NCBI GenBank assembly: GCA_902826455.1 | Contig: CADEEV010000014.1 | Coordinates: 40,404-104,403, forward strand | Origin: an uncultured Acidobacteriota bacterium | Lineage (GTDB): Bacteria > Acidobacteriota > Vicinamibacteria > Fen-336 | Direction of reading: 5' to 3' | DNA length: 64,000 nucleotides | Shown: positions 52,100-61,418 of the stretch, one piece after another | Layout of the letters: every line of letters starts with the position of its first letter | How positions within the stretch are numbered: the stretch's first letter is position 1 | Made by a program: the position numbers and the translations under genes | Notes under the pieces: generated by a model | Seen by the model: the letters and a program-made list of their open reading frames with translations, nothing else | The model's database searches: none | What the model was told of the DNA's origin: nothing

Positions 52100-52687
52100 A
52101 TGACCTTCATCAACTACGCCTCCCGGGAGATCAACTGCAAGATCGTCTACTACGGCCCTGGGCTGTGTGGAAAGACGACGAACCTGCAGTACATCTACGA
52201 CAAGACCAACCCCAACGCGAAGGGCAAGCTGATCTCCCTCGCGACCGAGACGGACCGGACGCTGTTCTTCGACTTCCTGCCCCTCGAGCTCGGCACCGTG
52301 CGCGGCTTCAAGACGCGCTTCCACCTGTACACGGTCCCCGGCCAGGTCTTCTACGACGCCTCCCGCAAGCTGATCCTGAAGGGCGTCGACGGTGTGATCT
52401 TCGTGGCCGACAGCCAGGTCGAGCGCATGGACGCGAACGTCGAGGCGATCGAGAACCTGGTCGTGAACCTCAAGAGCCAGGGCTACGACCTCAACAACAT
52501 CCCGTACGTGCTCCAGCTCAACAAGCGCGACCTGCCCAACGTGGCCCCGGTCGACGAGATGAAGCGCCTGCTCGTGCGCAAGACGGAGCCCGTGTACGAC
52601 GCCGTGGCGCCCAAGGGCATCGGCGTCTTCGAGACGCTGAAGGGCGTCGCGAAGCTGGTGCTGTCGGAGCTCACGAAGGCGGGCTAG
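52100..52687 (+). CDS. mglA: MglA-type Ras-like GTPase
   Basis: A 195-residue small GTPase. The P-loop is VYYGPGLCGKTTNLQYIYD. The switch-II region reads YTVPGQVFYDASRKLILKG, with the MglA-type form. Guanine specificity is LQLNKRDLP. ATG at 52100 starts MTFINYASREINCKIVYYG. In motile bacteria MglA marks the leading pole; in others it takes part in polarity or trafficking. recR-mglB-mglA is the order I associate with Acidobacteriota. Confidence 0.95.
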   Translation: MTFINYASREINCKIVYYGPGLCGKTTNLQYIYDKTNPNAKGKLISLATETDRTLFFDFLPLELGTVRGFKTRFHLYTVPGQVFYDASRKLILKGVDGVIFVADSQVERMDANVEAIENLVVNLKSQGYDLNNIPYVLQLNKRDLPNVAPVDEMKRLLVRKTEPVYDAVAPKGIGVFETLKGVAKLVLSELTKAG

Positions 52688-52703
52688 AGGCTCCGGGCCG
52701 CGT

Positions 52704-52732
52704 TTGACCGCTGCCAGCGCGGTCCCTATAAT
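52704..52732 (+). promoter_or_regulatory. promoter of tRNA-Asn
   Basis: TTGACC (52704-52709) and consensus TATAAT (52727-52732) are 17 bases apart, 28 bases before the tRNA. This is one of the strongest promoters in the window. Confidence 0.75.
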
Positions 52733-52760
52733 CCCTGTTTGCCGTGCCGCCGTACCCCGT

Positions 52761-52835
52761 TCCTCAGTAGCTCAGCGGTAGAGCATCCGGCTGTTAACCG
52801 GAGGGTCGTAGGTTCGAATCCTACCTGAGGAGCCA
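52761..52835 (+). tRNA. tRNA-Asn(GTT)
   Basis: A complete tRNA. The acceptor TCCTCAG (52761-52767) pairs with CTGAGGA (52825-52831), followed by discriminator G and encoded CCA (52833-52835). The anticodon loop CTGTTAA gives GTT, and the T-arm contains GGTTCGAATCC. Confidence 0.96.
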
Positions 52836-52851
52836 CTCCCTCCCCGCCCGG

Positions 52852-53382
<531 letters not shown>

Positions 53383-53413
53383 GTCGCCATGGTACAGCGG
53401 GCGCGCCGCCGCG

Positions 53414-53968
53414 CTAGAAGTTGCAGCGGAACGAGCCGGCGCTGACGTCGAGGCGTTCGTTGGTCCCGGTGTGCGAGGGCACGTTCTTGCACTCGAAGGT
53501 GCCGTCGATCGTGCCGGCGCCGCGCGTGACCGAGACCGTGCAGCCCGTCGAGATCCCCGGCTGGCTCGCGAACTCCCGGGCCCCGTCGTGCCACCAGAGG
53601 CCGAAGCTCGCTCCCTGGCTGCAGGTCCGCTCGCCCAGGGTGTCATGGAGCGTCGTGTAGGTGCTCGTGCCCGCGAAGTTGCACAGGTCGATGTCGATGT
53701 GCGGGCTGTTGTCGCCGTTGGCGACGCCGCTCTGCGCGAGCCGCACCCAGATCGTGTTGGGGCCCGGGGTCTCCTGGCGGCAGAAGATGTGGTTGCCGCC
53801 GGCGGCCGACAAGTTGCTCACCGCGTTGCCGTAGCCGGCGCCGTTCAGCGTGAAGCTGCCCCGGCTCTGGTCCGTCGGTTGCGACGGCCCCGACGGGCCG
53901 CTGCCGCCCCCGCCGCAGGCGAAGGACACGAGCATCGAGAGCACGGCCGCCGCGTTCCTGATCTTCAT
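53414..53968 (-). CDS. secreted lipoprotein, hypothetical
   Basis: A 184-residue protein with a signal peptide ending in a lipobox at C18 (SMLVSFAC), then a Gly/Ser/Pro-rich linker. The mature part has six further cysteines (such as HIFCRQE, DLCNFAG, ERTCSQG, GCTVSV, FECKNVP, FRCNF), probably in disulphides, and repeated beta-strand patterns. I do not recognise a family. ATG at 53968 is preceded by GAGG. It is the only gene between the DHFR-like gene and the two-component system. Confidence 0.7.
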   Translation of the reverse strand: MKIRNAAAVLSMLVSFACGGGGSGPSGPSQPTDQSRGSFTLNGAGYGNAVSNLSAAGGNHIFCRQETPGPNTIWVRLAQSGVANGDNSPHIDIDLCNFAGTSTYTTLHDTLGERTCSQGASFGLWWHDGAREFASQPGISTGCTVSVTRGAGTIDGTFECKNVPSHTGTNERLDVSAGSFRCNF

Positions 53969-54059
53969 GGCAAGAACCTCCTCGCCCGAGGCTAGGGGAA
54001 CGCGCCACGGTCGTGGTTGGAGCCCGGTCAGGACTCGTCAGGATCTCGTCAGAACCCTG

Positions 54060-54734
54060 CTACTCGGCGAGGCGGTAGCCGACGCGCCAGACAGTCAGCA
54101 GGTGCCGCGGGTGGGCGGGGTCGGCTTCGAGCTTGCGGCGCAGCTCGAACACGTGGGTGTCGACGGTGCGGGTCTCGGCCGCCGTCGCGTACCCCCAGAC
54201 CTCGCGCAGCAGCTCGAGGCGCGAGGCCGCGGCGCCACGGCGCCGGGCCAGGGCGAGCAGCAGCTCGAACTCCATCGGCCGCAGGCTCACCGGCTCGCCG
54301 CCGCGCGTCACGGTGCGCGCGCCGGCGTCGATCGCGATCTCGCCCAGGCGCACGGGAGCCGGCCGCGGATGCGCGCCGCGCCTGAGCAGGGCCTCGACGC
54401 GGGCGAGCAGCTCCATGAGGGCGAACGGCTTCGTGACGTAGTCGTCGGCGCCGAGGCGCAAGCCGCGCACCTTGTCGCTTTCGCTCCCCTTGGCAGTCAG
54501 GATCAGCACGGGCGTGGCGGGGTCGATCCTGCGCAGCTCGGAGAGCACGCGCAGGCCGTCGAGGCCCGGCAGCATCAGGTCGAGGATGACGAGGTCGGGC
54601 AGCAGCCGCCGCGCCTCCTCGAGGGCCCGCGCGCCGTCGCTCACGACGTGGGCCTCGTGACCCTCGATCTCGAGGTTGCTGCGGAGGCCACGGGCGATGT
54701 CGGGATCGTCCTCGACGACGAGGATGCGGCTCAT
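54060..54734 (-). CDS. OmpR-family response regulator
   Basis: A 224-residue regulator. The receiver domain has the acidic pocket VVEDDPDIARG, the phospho-acceptor Asp in LVILDLMLPGLDG, and ILTAKG and YVTKPF conserved residues. A winged-helix output domain (RPMEFELLLALARRRG, ETRTVDTHVFELRRKLEADP) follows. Its ATG overlaps the kinase stop as ATGA, so the pair is translationally coupled. Confidence 0.95.
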   Translation of the reverse strand: MSRILVVEDDPDIARGLRSNLEIEGHEAHVVSDGARALEEARRLLPDLVILDLMLPGLDGLRVLSELRRIDPATPVLILTAKGSESDKVRGLRLGADDYVTKPFALMELLARVEALLRRGAHPRPAPVRLGEIAIDAGARTVTRGGEPVSLRPMEFELLLALARRRGAAASRLELLREVWGYATAAETRTVDTHVFELRRKLEADPAHPRHLLTVWRVGYRLAE

Positions 54735-57715
54735 CGCGTGGCCTCGCGCGCGGCCGGCGCGGCGCCGTCCCCGGCGTCCGCGTCGGGCTGCGGAAGGATC
54801 ACGACGACGCGGGCGCCGCCGCCGGCCGCGTCCCCGATGGAGACCGTTCCGCCGGCCTCCCGCACGGCCTCCCTCACGACCGCCAGGCCCAGCCCCGTGC
54901 CGCTCACGCCCGAGTGCCGGTCGCGCTCGAGCCGCGCGAAGCGCTCGAACACGCGCTCGCGCTCGGCCTCGGGAATCCCCGGACCGCCGTCCTCGACGAC
55001 GATGCGCAGGCCGTCCGAGAGCTCCGCGGAGAGGCTCACTGCCTGTCCCGGCGGTCCGTACTTGAGGGCGTTCTCGACCAGGTTCGACACGATGCGCAGC
55101 AGGCCTTCGACGTCCAGGTCGGCTCGCAGCCCGGCCGCGGCATCGACGCGCACCGTCGCCTGTCGCGCCGCGGCCAGCGGCCCCAGGTCGCCGGCCGCCT
55201 CCTGGAGCGCCGCGCTCACGTCGACGGAACGACGCCGCCGTGGCTCCGGGGCATCGCCGCGCGAGAGCTGAAGCAGGTTGGCCGCGAGCGCTTCGAGGCG
55301 GCGCGTGGCGCGGTGGATCGTGTCGAGGGCGTCGGCGCGCTCCCGGTCGCCGCGGGCTCGACCCAGGCGCAGCATGTCCGCGAACAGGCGGATCTGCGCG
55401 ATCGGCGTGCGGAGCTCGTGGGAGGCGGACGCGACGAAGTCCGCGCGCAGCCGCGCCAGGCTCTCCTCCCGGCGGGCGTGGGCGCGACGGGCCACGGCCT
55501 GGGCGACGGCCAGCATGGACGCGAGCAGCGCCAGGGCCAGCCCGGCCCGCGCGGGCCCCGTCTCCCACCAGAACGGCGCGACGCGGAGGCGGAGCGTCGC
55601 CGGCGTCGACCACCCAGCGTCGCCGTCGCCGACCCGGCGGGCCCGCACCGCGACTTCCGTCAGGCCGGCCGGCAGGCTCTCGAGGCGCAGCTGCGTCTGC
55701 CGCGTCGCGTCCTGCCACGCCTCGTCGCCGATGCGCGTCGCGTACTCCACCGGCTGGGGATCCAGGGTCGGCGCGCTCCACTCGAGGACGACACGGCGGT
55801 CGCGGGCCGCGAGCTCGCGCTCGCCGTGGGTCGACTCGGGCGCGCGCCAGTGCACCCGTAGCGGTGGGAGCGCCGCCGCCGGCAGTGAGGGATCGAAGCG
55901 CGCGAGCGAGCCGCCCGTGCCCGCGTACAGCGTGCCGTCGCCGAGCACGACCGCGGCGCCGTTGCTCTCGTCGCCCACGAGGCCGTTCGTGCGGTCCCAG
56001 CGCGTGACGCGACCGTCGCGGACGCGGGCGATGCCGCGCGAGCCGCCCATCCAGAGCGCGCCGTCGGGGGCACGCCGCAGGAAATAGACGTTGCCGGGAA
56101 CGCCGTCGGCCGCGGAGAGCCGGCGCCACCGGCCGCCCTTCAGGATGGCGACGCCGCCCTGGCCCCCGGCCCACAGCTCGCCCGGTCCCGTTTCCACGAG
56201 CGTCGCGACCGTGTCGAGGGGCCCCCGTTCCAGTCCGAGAGGGTAGCGCTCGACGGCGGCGGTCTTGCGACGGATCACGAGCTCGGCCGGCGTCGAGATC
56301 CAGGTGTCGCCGGAGGGCGTGAAGCCCAGCGCGCGCACCCCTGCGCTCGCGGCCAGGGCCTCGAGCTCGGCGGCGTGGATCCAGGAGGCTCCGCGATTCT
56401 CGAAGATGCCGCGCGCCTCGGTGTAGGCATACCAGACGCCGGCGGCCGACTGCGCGAAGCCCGAGGCGAACCCGCCGCCGAGGTCGAGAGTCCGCCGGAA
56501 CGGGCCGGAACCGTGCTTCTCGAAGATGCCGTGGCGCGCGCCGGCCCAGATCACGCCGGCCTCCGGCTCCGCCACGGCGCGCACGTCCTCGAGCAGTCCC
56601 TGGTCGCGGCCGAAGGTGCGGGTCCCGCGGCCATCCCAACGCAGGATGCCGCGGCCGAACGCCGAGGCCAGCAGCCCGCGTCCGTCGTGGGTCGGCGCGA
56701 CCGCCACGATGTCGAGGCGGTCTCCCGTGGGCGATCCTCCCGGCCAGCGCGTGAGGTGGGTCCAGGGCCGCCCGACCCACTGCATCACGCCGCGGCCGTT
56801 GAGGCCGAGCCAGAGCGTGCCCTCACGATCGGCGAGCAGGCTCAGCACGGCCGTCTCCGGGAGTCCGTTCTCCGGACCCCAGCAGCTCCAGGTGCCCGCG
56901 CCGTCGCCCTCGCAGAGCCGGGCCATGCCGCCGACCCAGAGCCGGCCGTTCGCGCCTTCGGCCAGGCTGCGCACGCCGCCGCTCGGCCACGGGCCCAGGG
57001 GAACGGCCGTCCAGTCCGCGGCGCCGGGACGGGCCACCAGCAGGCGCCCGTCCCAGGTCCCGACCCAGAGCGTGCCGTCGCTGGTGACGAGCGCCGTCGC
57101 GGCCCGCGCCGGCACGAGGCCGGTGCCCGGGGCCGGAACGCAGCTCGCGCCCCGGCAGCGCACCAGGCGGCCGTTTCCGGAGACGTACACGCCGCCGTTG
57201 CGATCCGAGAAGACGCCGCGGGCGACGCCGAACGTCTCGGGCAGCGCGACGCGGGTCCAGCTCGAGCCGATCGCGCCGGCCGGCGTCTTCCAGACGGCGC
57301 CGCCGCGCACGGTCCAGAGCGTCGCGGCGTTCGCCTCGGCCATCGACTCCACCGGCTCGGGCGTCGCGACGCGCCGCCAGCGGCCGTCGAACACGTGCAG
57401 GCCCTGGCGCGACAGCGCGTAGAGCCCGCCCGAAGCACGCGCCGCGAGCAGGACCGCGCCGCGCGGCGCCAGGGGATCGACGATCGCGCGCAGCGACGCG
57501 CCGTCGTAGGTGGCGAGGCCGCCCAGCGTGTCGATCCACAGGACGCCGTCACGGTCCTGCATCAGGTCGACCACGATCGACTCGGGGAGCTCGGGTGCCG
57601 TCGCGCGATCGAACACGCGGAAGGCGCGGACGGGAGTGAGGGACTCCGCTCCCGGCGGGAGCGGCGGCGCGACGGCGAGGGCCAGCGCCGTCGTCCCTAG
57701 GAGTGCGAGCAGCAT
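54731..57715 (-). CDS. two-component sensor kinase with Reg_prop beta-propeller
   Basis: A 994-residue membrane sensor. The signal sequence (LLALLGTTALALAVA) leads to a periplasmic propeller with Reg_prop motifs such as DGVLWIDTLGGLATYDG, DGTLWVGTWDGRLLV and EGTLWLGLNGRGVMQW. A Y_Y_Y-type domain (about 640-725) and a membrane helix follow, then a HisKA domain with phospho-His in ASASHELRTPIAQIRLFADM and a HATPase (IVSNLVENALKYG, VVEDGGPGIP, GTGLGLAVV). It has no receiver domain, unlike hybrid HTCS proteins, and signals to the coupled OmpR regulator. The ligand is unknown. Confidence 0.93.
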   Translation of the reverse strand: MLLALLGTTALALAVAPPLPPGAESLTPVRAFRVFDRATAPELPESIVVDLMQDRDGVLWIDTLGGLATYDGASLRAIVDPLAPRGAVLLAARASGGLYALSRQGLHVFDGRWRRVATPEPVESMAEANAATLWTVRGGAVWKTPAGAIGSSWTRVALPETFGVARGVFSDRNGGVYVSGNGRLVRCRGASCVPAPGTGLVPARAATALVTSDGTLWVGTWDGRLLVARPGAADWTAVPLGPWPSGGVRSLAEGANGRLWVGGMARLCEGDGAGTWSCWGPENGLPETAVLSLLADREGTLWLGLNGRGVMQWVGRPWTHLTRWPGGSPTGDRLDIVAVAPTHDGRGLLASAFGRGILRWDGRGTRTFGRDQGLLEDVRAVAEPEAGVIWAGARHGIFEKHGSGPFRRTLDLGGGFASGFAQSAAGVWYAYTEARGIFENRGASWIHAAELEALAASAGVRALGFTPSGDTWISTPAELVIRRKTAAVERYPLGLERGPLDTVATLVETGPGELWAGGQGGVAILKGGRWRRLSAADGVPGNVYFLRRAPDGALWMGGSRGIARVRDGRVTRWDRTNGLVGDESNGAAVVLGDGTLYAGTGGSLARFDPSLPAAALPPLRVHWRAPESTHGERELAARDRRVVLEWSAPTLDPQPVEYATRIGDEAWQDATRQTQLRLESLPAGLTEVAVRARRVGDGDAGWSTPATLRLRVAPFWWETGPARAGLALALLASMLAVAQAVARRAHARREESLARLRADFVASASHELRTPIAQIRLFADMLRLGRARGDRERADALDTIHRATRRLEALAANLLQLSRGDAPEPRRRRSVDVSAALQEAAGDLGPLAAARQATVRVDAAAGLRADLDVEGLLRIVSNLVENALKYGPPGQAVSLSAELSDGLRIVVEDGGPGIPEAERERVFERFARLERDRHSGVSGTGLGLAVVREAVREAGGTVSIGDAAGGGARVVVILPQPDADAGDGAAPAAREATR

Positions 57716-57773
57716 GGGCGGGAGCCCGCAGGCTACGCCGGGGCCCGAGGGCGGTCAACGGCGCAGAAAGACC

Positions 57774-57822
57774 TTGACGTTCGGCCTCGTGATTCTTATA
57801 TTACCTATCAGTTATGCAACTG
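57774..57822 (+). promoter_or_regulatory. promoter and operator over the ArsR start codon
   Basis: TTGACG (57774-57779) and TATATT (57797-57802) are 17 bases apart, with the ATG at 57814, so the mRNA is almost leaderless. The repeat CAGTT-ATGC-AACTG (57809-57822) contains the start codon, and GTTATGC recurs after it. It is likely an autoregulatory site. Confidence 0.6.
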
Positions 57823-58203
57823 AGTGGTTATGCGCAGGACGCACGCCTCGACGCCACGTTCGCAGCCCTCGCGGATCCGACCCGTCGCGCGATCCTGGCG
57901 CGGCTCGCCACCGGCGACGCGTCCGTGCTGGAGCTGGCCGAGCCCTTCGAGATGAGCCAGCCGGCCATCTCCAAGCACCTCAAGGTGCTCGAGCGCGCCG
58001 GCCTCGTCTCGCGCGGCCGCGACGCGCAGCGCCGGCCGAGCCGCCTGGAGGCGCAGCCGCTGGCCGAGGCCACCGAGTGGCTCGAGAGGTACCGCCGGTA
58101 CTGGGAGCGCAACTTCCAGAGCCTCGACGCGGTGCTCGACGAGCTGAAGGCGAGGAAACGGGCCCCGGGCCGAGGCAAGGGCGCCCCCAGGACGAAGCGC
58201 TAG
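57814..58203 (+). CDS. ArsR-family regulator, SRPBCC-linked
   Basis: A 129-residue winged-helix regulator: ALADPTRRAILARLATGDAS, then the recognition helix EMSQPAISKHLKVLERAGLV and RLEAQPLAEATEWLERYRRY. Regulators of this subtype typically precede an AHSA1/SRPBCC gene, as here, 8 bases on. No metal-site CxC is present. The basic tail (ARKRAPGRGKGAPRTKR) may add DNA binding. Confidence 0.9.
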   Translation: MQLSGYAQDARLDATFAALADPTRRAILARLATGDASVLELAEPFEMSQPAISKHLKVLERAGLVSRGRDAQRRPSRLEAQPLAEATEWLERYRRYWERNFQSLDAVLDELKARKRAPGRGKGAPRTKR

Positions 58204-58211
58204 GAGCGACC

Positions 58212-58697
58212 ATGTCGACAGTGAAGGTGACGACCCCCAGCGATCGCGAGATCGCGATGACCCGCGTCTTCGACGCGCCCCGGGAGCTGGTCTACGAGGC
58301 CTACACGACACCCGCGCTGCTCAAGCGCTGGCTCGGCGTGCACCGCGACTGGAGCCTCGCGGTCTGCGAGATCGACCTGCGTGTCGGCGGCGCCTATCGC
58401 TACGTGTGGCGGGGCGACGACGGACGCGAGATGGGCATGGGCGGCGTGTACCTGGAGATCGTCCCGGGCGAGCGCCTGGTGACCACCGAGAGGTTCGACA
58501 CTTCGTGGTACCCGGGCGACGCCGAGGCGACGATCGTGTTCGCGGAGAGGAAGGGCCGGACGACGCTCACGCTGACCGTGAAGTACGAGTCCCGCGACGC
58601 GCGCGACGAGGTCCTGCGCAGCCCGATGAAGAGCGGCGTCGAGATCAGCTTCGGCAACCTCGCGGAGCTCCTCGCGTCGACGGGCGCCCGTCGTTGA
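58212..58697 (+). CDS. SRPBCC/AHSA1 domain protein
   Basis: A 161-residue Bet v1-like protein: TRVFDAPRELVYEAYTTPALLKRWLG, FDTSWYPGDAEATIVF and YESRDARDEVLRSPMKSG. AHSA1-type proteins bind lipophilic ligands in a cavity, and partners are unknown. Its TGA overlaps the TTG start of the next gene. The ArsR, SRPBCC, membrane protein and alkD genes are read as one operon. Confidence 0.88.
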   Translation: MSTVKVTTPSDREIAMTRVFDAPRELVYEAYTTPALLKRWLGVHRDWSLAVCEIDLRVGGAYRYVWRGDDGREMGMGGVYLEIVPGERLVTTERFDTSWYPGDAEATIVFAERKGRTTLTLTVKYESRDARDEVLRSPMKSGVEISFGNLAELLASTGARR

Positions 58698-59098
58698 GCG
58701 CGCCCGGGGCGCCCTGGCTGCGCAGTCTCGGCGCCCTGTTGCTGGGCTTCGTGACCGTGGTGGCCTTGTCGCTCGGCACCGACCACCTGCTCCACGTGCT
58801 CCACGTCTATCCTCCGTGGGACCAGCCGATTTACGACGGAGGGCTGCTGGGCCTGGCTCTCGCCTATCGCACCGTGTACGGTGTCCTCGGCAGCTTCGTC
58901 GCCGCCCGGCTCGCGCCGCGTCGCCCGATGACCCACGCGATGATCCTGGGCGGCATCGGCTTCGTGCTGAGCGTGGCCGGTGCGATCGCGACGATCCCGA
59001 TGAAGCTGGGGCCGGCCTGGTATCCGATCGCCCTCGTCGTCACGACCTTGCCCGGGGCCTGGCTCGGCGGCCGCCTCCAGGCCGGACGCGGGCGATGA
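58694..59098 (+). CDS. small membrane protein, TTG start
   Basis: A 134-residue protein with about four membrane helices (GALLLGFVTVVALSLGTD, GLLGLALAYRTVYGVLGSFV, AMILGGIGFVLSVAGAI, PIALVVTTLPGAWLGGRLQA). I do not recognise a family. The first possible start is TTG at 58694, overlapping the SRPBCC stop as TTGA; by frame and coupling this is the likely start. Its own TGA overlaps the ATG of alkD. Confidence 0.72.
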   Translation: MSAPGAPWLRSLGALLLGFVTVVALSLGTDHLLHVLHVYPPWDQPIYDGGLLGLALAYRTVYGVLGSFVAARLAPRRPMTHAMILGGIGFVLSVAGAIATIPMKLGPAWYPIALVVTTLPGAWLGGRLQAGRGR

Positions 59099-59751
59099 CT
59101 CCGGCCGATGCTCTCCGTTGGCTCGAGAAGAACGGCACGCGCAAGACGCGCGACGGCATGGCCCGTTACGGCATCGAGGCGAAGAAGGCCTTCGGCATCA
59201 CGATGGGCCAGCTGCTCGCCTTCCGGAAGAAGTGCGGCGTCGATCACCCGCTGGCCGTCGCCCTGTGGGAGAGCGGCTGGTACGAGGCCCGCCTCCTGGC
59301 GTCCCTCGTCGGCGACCCGGAGCGGCTCACGCCCCGGCAGATGGACGCCTGGGCCGCGGGCTTCGAGAACTGGGGCGACTGCGACACCGTCTGCTTCCAG
59401 CTCTTCGACCGCTCGCCTCACGCCTGGGGCCGGGTCGGGCCGTGGGTGCGCTCGAAGCGCGAGTTCGTGAGGCGCGGCGGCTTCGTCCTGATGGCGTGCC
59501 TCGCGCTCCACGACAAGACCGCCGCCGACGAGCGCTTCCGTCCGTTCCTCGTCCTCATCGAGAAGGGCGCGGGCGACGAGCGCAACTTCGTCAAGAAGGG
59601 CGTGAGCTGGGCGCTGCGCAGCATCGCGCGGCGGCGGGGCCTGTACGCCGAAGCACGGGCCCTCGCCGGGCGCCTCGCCGCCTCGGACGAACCGGCGGCG
59701 CGCTGGGTCGGCAAGGACGTGCTGCGCCAGATCCAGCGGCCGAAGGCCTAG
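59095..59751 (+). CDS. DNA alkylation repair enzyme, AlkD-like
   Basis: A 218-residue helical HEAT-repeat DNA glycosylase-like protein: ALWESGWYEARLLASLVGDP, DAWAAGFENWGDCDTVCFQL, KREFVRRGGFVLMACLALHD and ERNFVKKGVSWALRSIARR, in the order of AlkD, which removes bulky N3/N7-alkyl bases. It belongs to the coupled operon with the ArsR and SRPBCC genes. It shares the CTAG at 59748-59751 as stop with the convergent membrane-protein gene. Confidence 0.88.
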   Translation: MTPADALRWLEKNGTRKTRDGMARYGIEAKKAFGITMGQLLAFRKKCGVDHPLAVALWESGWYEARLLASLVGDPERLTPRQMDAWAAGFENWGDCDTVCFQLFDRSPHAWGRVGPWVRSKREFVRRGGFVLMACLALHDKTAADERFRPFLVLIEKGAGDERNFVKKGVSWALRSIARRRGLYAEARALAGRLAASDEPAARWVGKDVLRQIQRPKA

Positions 59752-61418
59752 AGGCCCTCGTCCTCGCCGGGAGCCGCGACGACCTCCGCGGGCCGCGGCT
59801 CGCTCGGCCCCGACGCGTCGATCTCGTAGACGAAGTCGCTTCCGGATTGCGCCACGAGCGCGACACCCGGCGGGAGAGCGGCGTTCGCCTCGACGAGAGC
59901 CGCGCGTCTCTCGGCGGTCACCTCCGCCGCGTGGACGACGACGTAGCGGATTCCCTCGTGACGCAGGATCCGGCTGGTCCGGCCGGTGGGGAAGCGCGCC
60001 ACCAGCACCGCGAGGCGGAAGTTCTCCGCGGGCGCGAAGGTGCCGTGGCCGTTCACGAGCGGCTGCCAGTGCGCCGTCGACCAGTAGAGGTAGAGGCCGC
60101 CACCGCGGTGGTCGTGGTCCCAGGGCAGCTCCAGGACCGGCCCGCGGGGCGCCGCCGCGAGCCAGGCCGTCACGGCGGGAGGCGGCTTCACGACGCGGAC
60201 GCGATTGCCGAGACCGACGGGGTAGGCCTCGACGGCCTGGAGCGCGACGAGCCCCGCGGCGATCGCGGCGCCGCCGCGCCAGCGGGAGACGCGTCGCAGC
60301 CCGAAAGCCGTCAGCAGCGCGAGGCCGAGGTGGGCGAGGACGCCCAACCGCGCGGGGTCCCGCAGCAGGCTCCCCGGGGGGAACCGCCTCAGCCACTCGA
60401 GGGGCATCGGCACCGTCACGGAGCCCAGCCGCAGCTCCGGTCCGAAGGACAGCACGGCGCCCACCACGGTCAGCGTCAGCGCCAGGCGCGCCCCGCGGGA
60501 CCGGCCGATGCCGAGCGGCGCGAGCAGGAGGACGGCGGTGCCCGGGAACAACGGCCAGGCGCCGCGCGCGGCGGCCCGCAGCGCCTCCTGATGGGGCAGG
60601 CCGACGTACTCGCCGGGGCTCAGGTAGCCCGCCGGTGTCGCGCTCCAGTGCAGGAACGTGTCGCGGCCGCGGCCCAGGCCGTGACGCTTCGCGAGCACCG
60701 CGTAGGGCCAGGCGAGAGCCGCGACGACGAGGCCGGCCGCGACGCAGGCGAGCACGAGGCCGCGCAGGCTGCCGCGGCGCGCGGCGCGGCCGACGAAGAA
60801 GGGCGCCGCCGCCAGCATCAAGAGCGCGAGCAGGACCGCGTAGTAGCCGCTGCTCAGCGCCTGGACGGCCAGGGCCGCGGCGAAGGCGGCGAGCACGCCC
60901 AGGCTCCGCTTCAGCACGGCGCGCCGCCACAGCCAGAGCACGAGCGGGAGCCACTGGAACGAGAGCACCCCCACGTGCACGACGTGCTGGAAGCGCAGCG
61001 CCGTGAACGCGAAGGCGAGGCCCGCGAGGAACGACGCGAGGCGCGAGCGCGTGAAGTCCCAGGCCAGGAGGTACGCGAAGACGCCCGCGAGGGGGAACGT
61101 CAGGAGCAGCACGAGATTGTGGGCGAGCAGCGCTCCGCCGCCCGCGGCGAACACCGGGGCGGCGACGACGGACTGGGGAAGCAGGCTCTCCGTGTAGGCG
61201 AGGCTCAGGCTCTGCGGCCAGTACATGTTCGCGTCGTAGAGGTGCAGCGGATCGCGAACGGCCTGGTGCGCCACCCAGGCGAGCCCCCACACGTGCCCCA
61301 GGAGATCGGCGTAGGGCGGGGCCAGGTGCGCCGGATCGGCGAGCCAGGGCCAGGTGCAGACGGCCGTGAACGCCGCGTACAGGACGAGCGCGACGCCGGC
61401 GCGTCGCGGCCGTCTCAG
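59748..61418 (-). CDS. multi-spanning membrane protein, GT-C-like, apparent CTG start
   Basis: A protein of about 556 residues with around ten membrane helices and a soluble C-terminus (FAPAENFRLAVLVARFPTG, VVVHAAEVTAERRAALVE). The layout resembles GT-C glycosyltransferase-like membrane proteins (DLLGHVWGLAWVAHQAV; DANMYWPQSLSLAYTESLLP in the first loop). The first helix (VALVLYAAFTAVCTWPW) has no ATG, GTG or TTG before it in frame, and the first GTG follows the helix. CTG at 61418 overlaps the upstream TGA as CTGA, matching the ATGA/GTGA/TTGA pattern elsewhere. Confidence 0.75.
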   Translation of the reverse strand: MRRPRRAGVALVLYAAFTAVCTWPWLADPAHLAPPYADLLGHVWGLAWVAHQAVRDPLHLYDANMYWPQSLSLAYTESLLPQSVVAAPVFAAGGGALLAHNLVLLLTFPLAGVFAYLLAWDFTRSRLASFLAGLAFAFTALRFQHVVHVGVLSFQWLPLVLWLWRRAVLKRSLGVLAAFAAALAVQALSSGYYAVLLALLMLAAAPFFVGRAARRGSLRGLVLACVAAGLVVAALAWPYAVLAKRHGLGRGRDTFLHWSATPAGYLSPGEYVGLPHQEALRAAARGAWPLFPGTAVLLLAPLGIGRSRGARLALTLTVVGAVLSFGPELRLGSVTVPMPLEWLRRFPPGSLLRDPARLGVLAHLGLALLTAFGLRRVSRWRGGAAIAAGLVALQAVEAYPVGLGNRVRVVKPPPAVTAWLAAAPRGPVLELPWDHDHRGGGLYLYWSTAHWQPLVNGHGTFAPAENFRLAVLVARFPTGRTSRILRHEGIRYVVVHAAEVTAERRAALVEANAALPPGVALVAQSGSDFVYEIDASGPSEPRPAEVVAAPGEDEGL

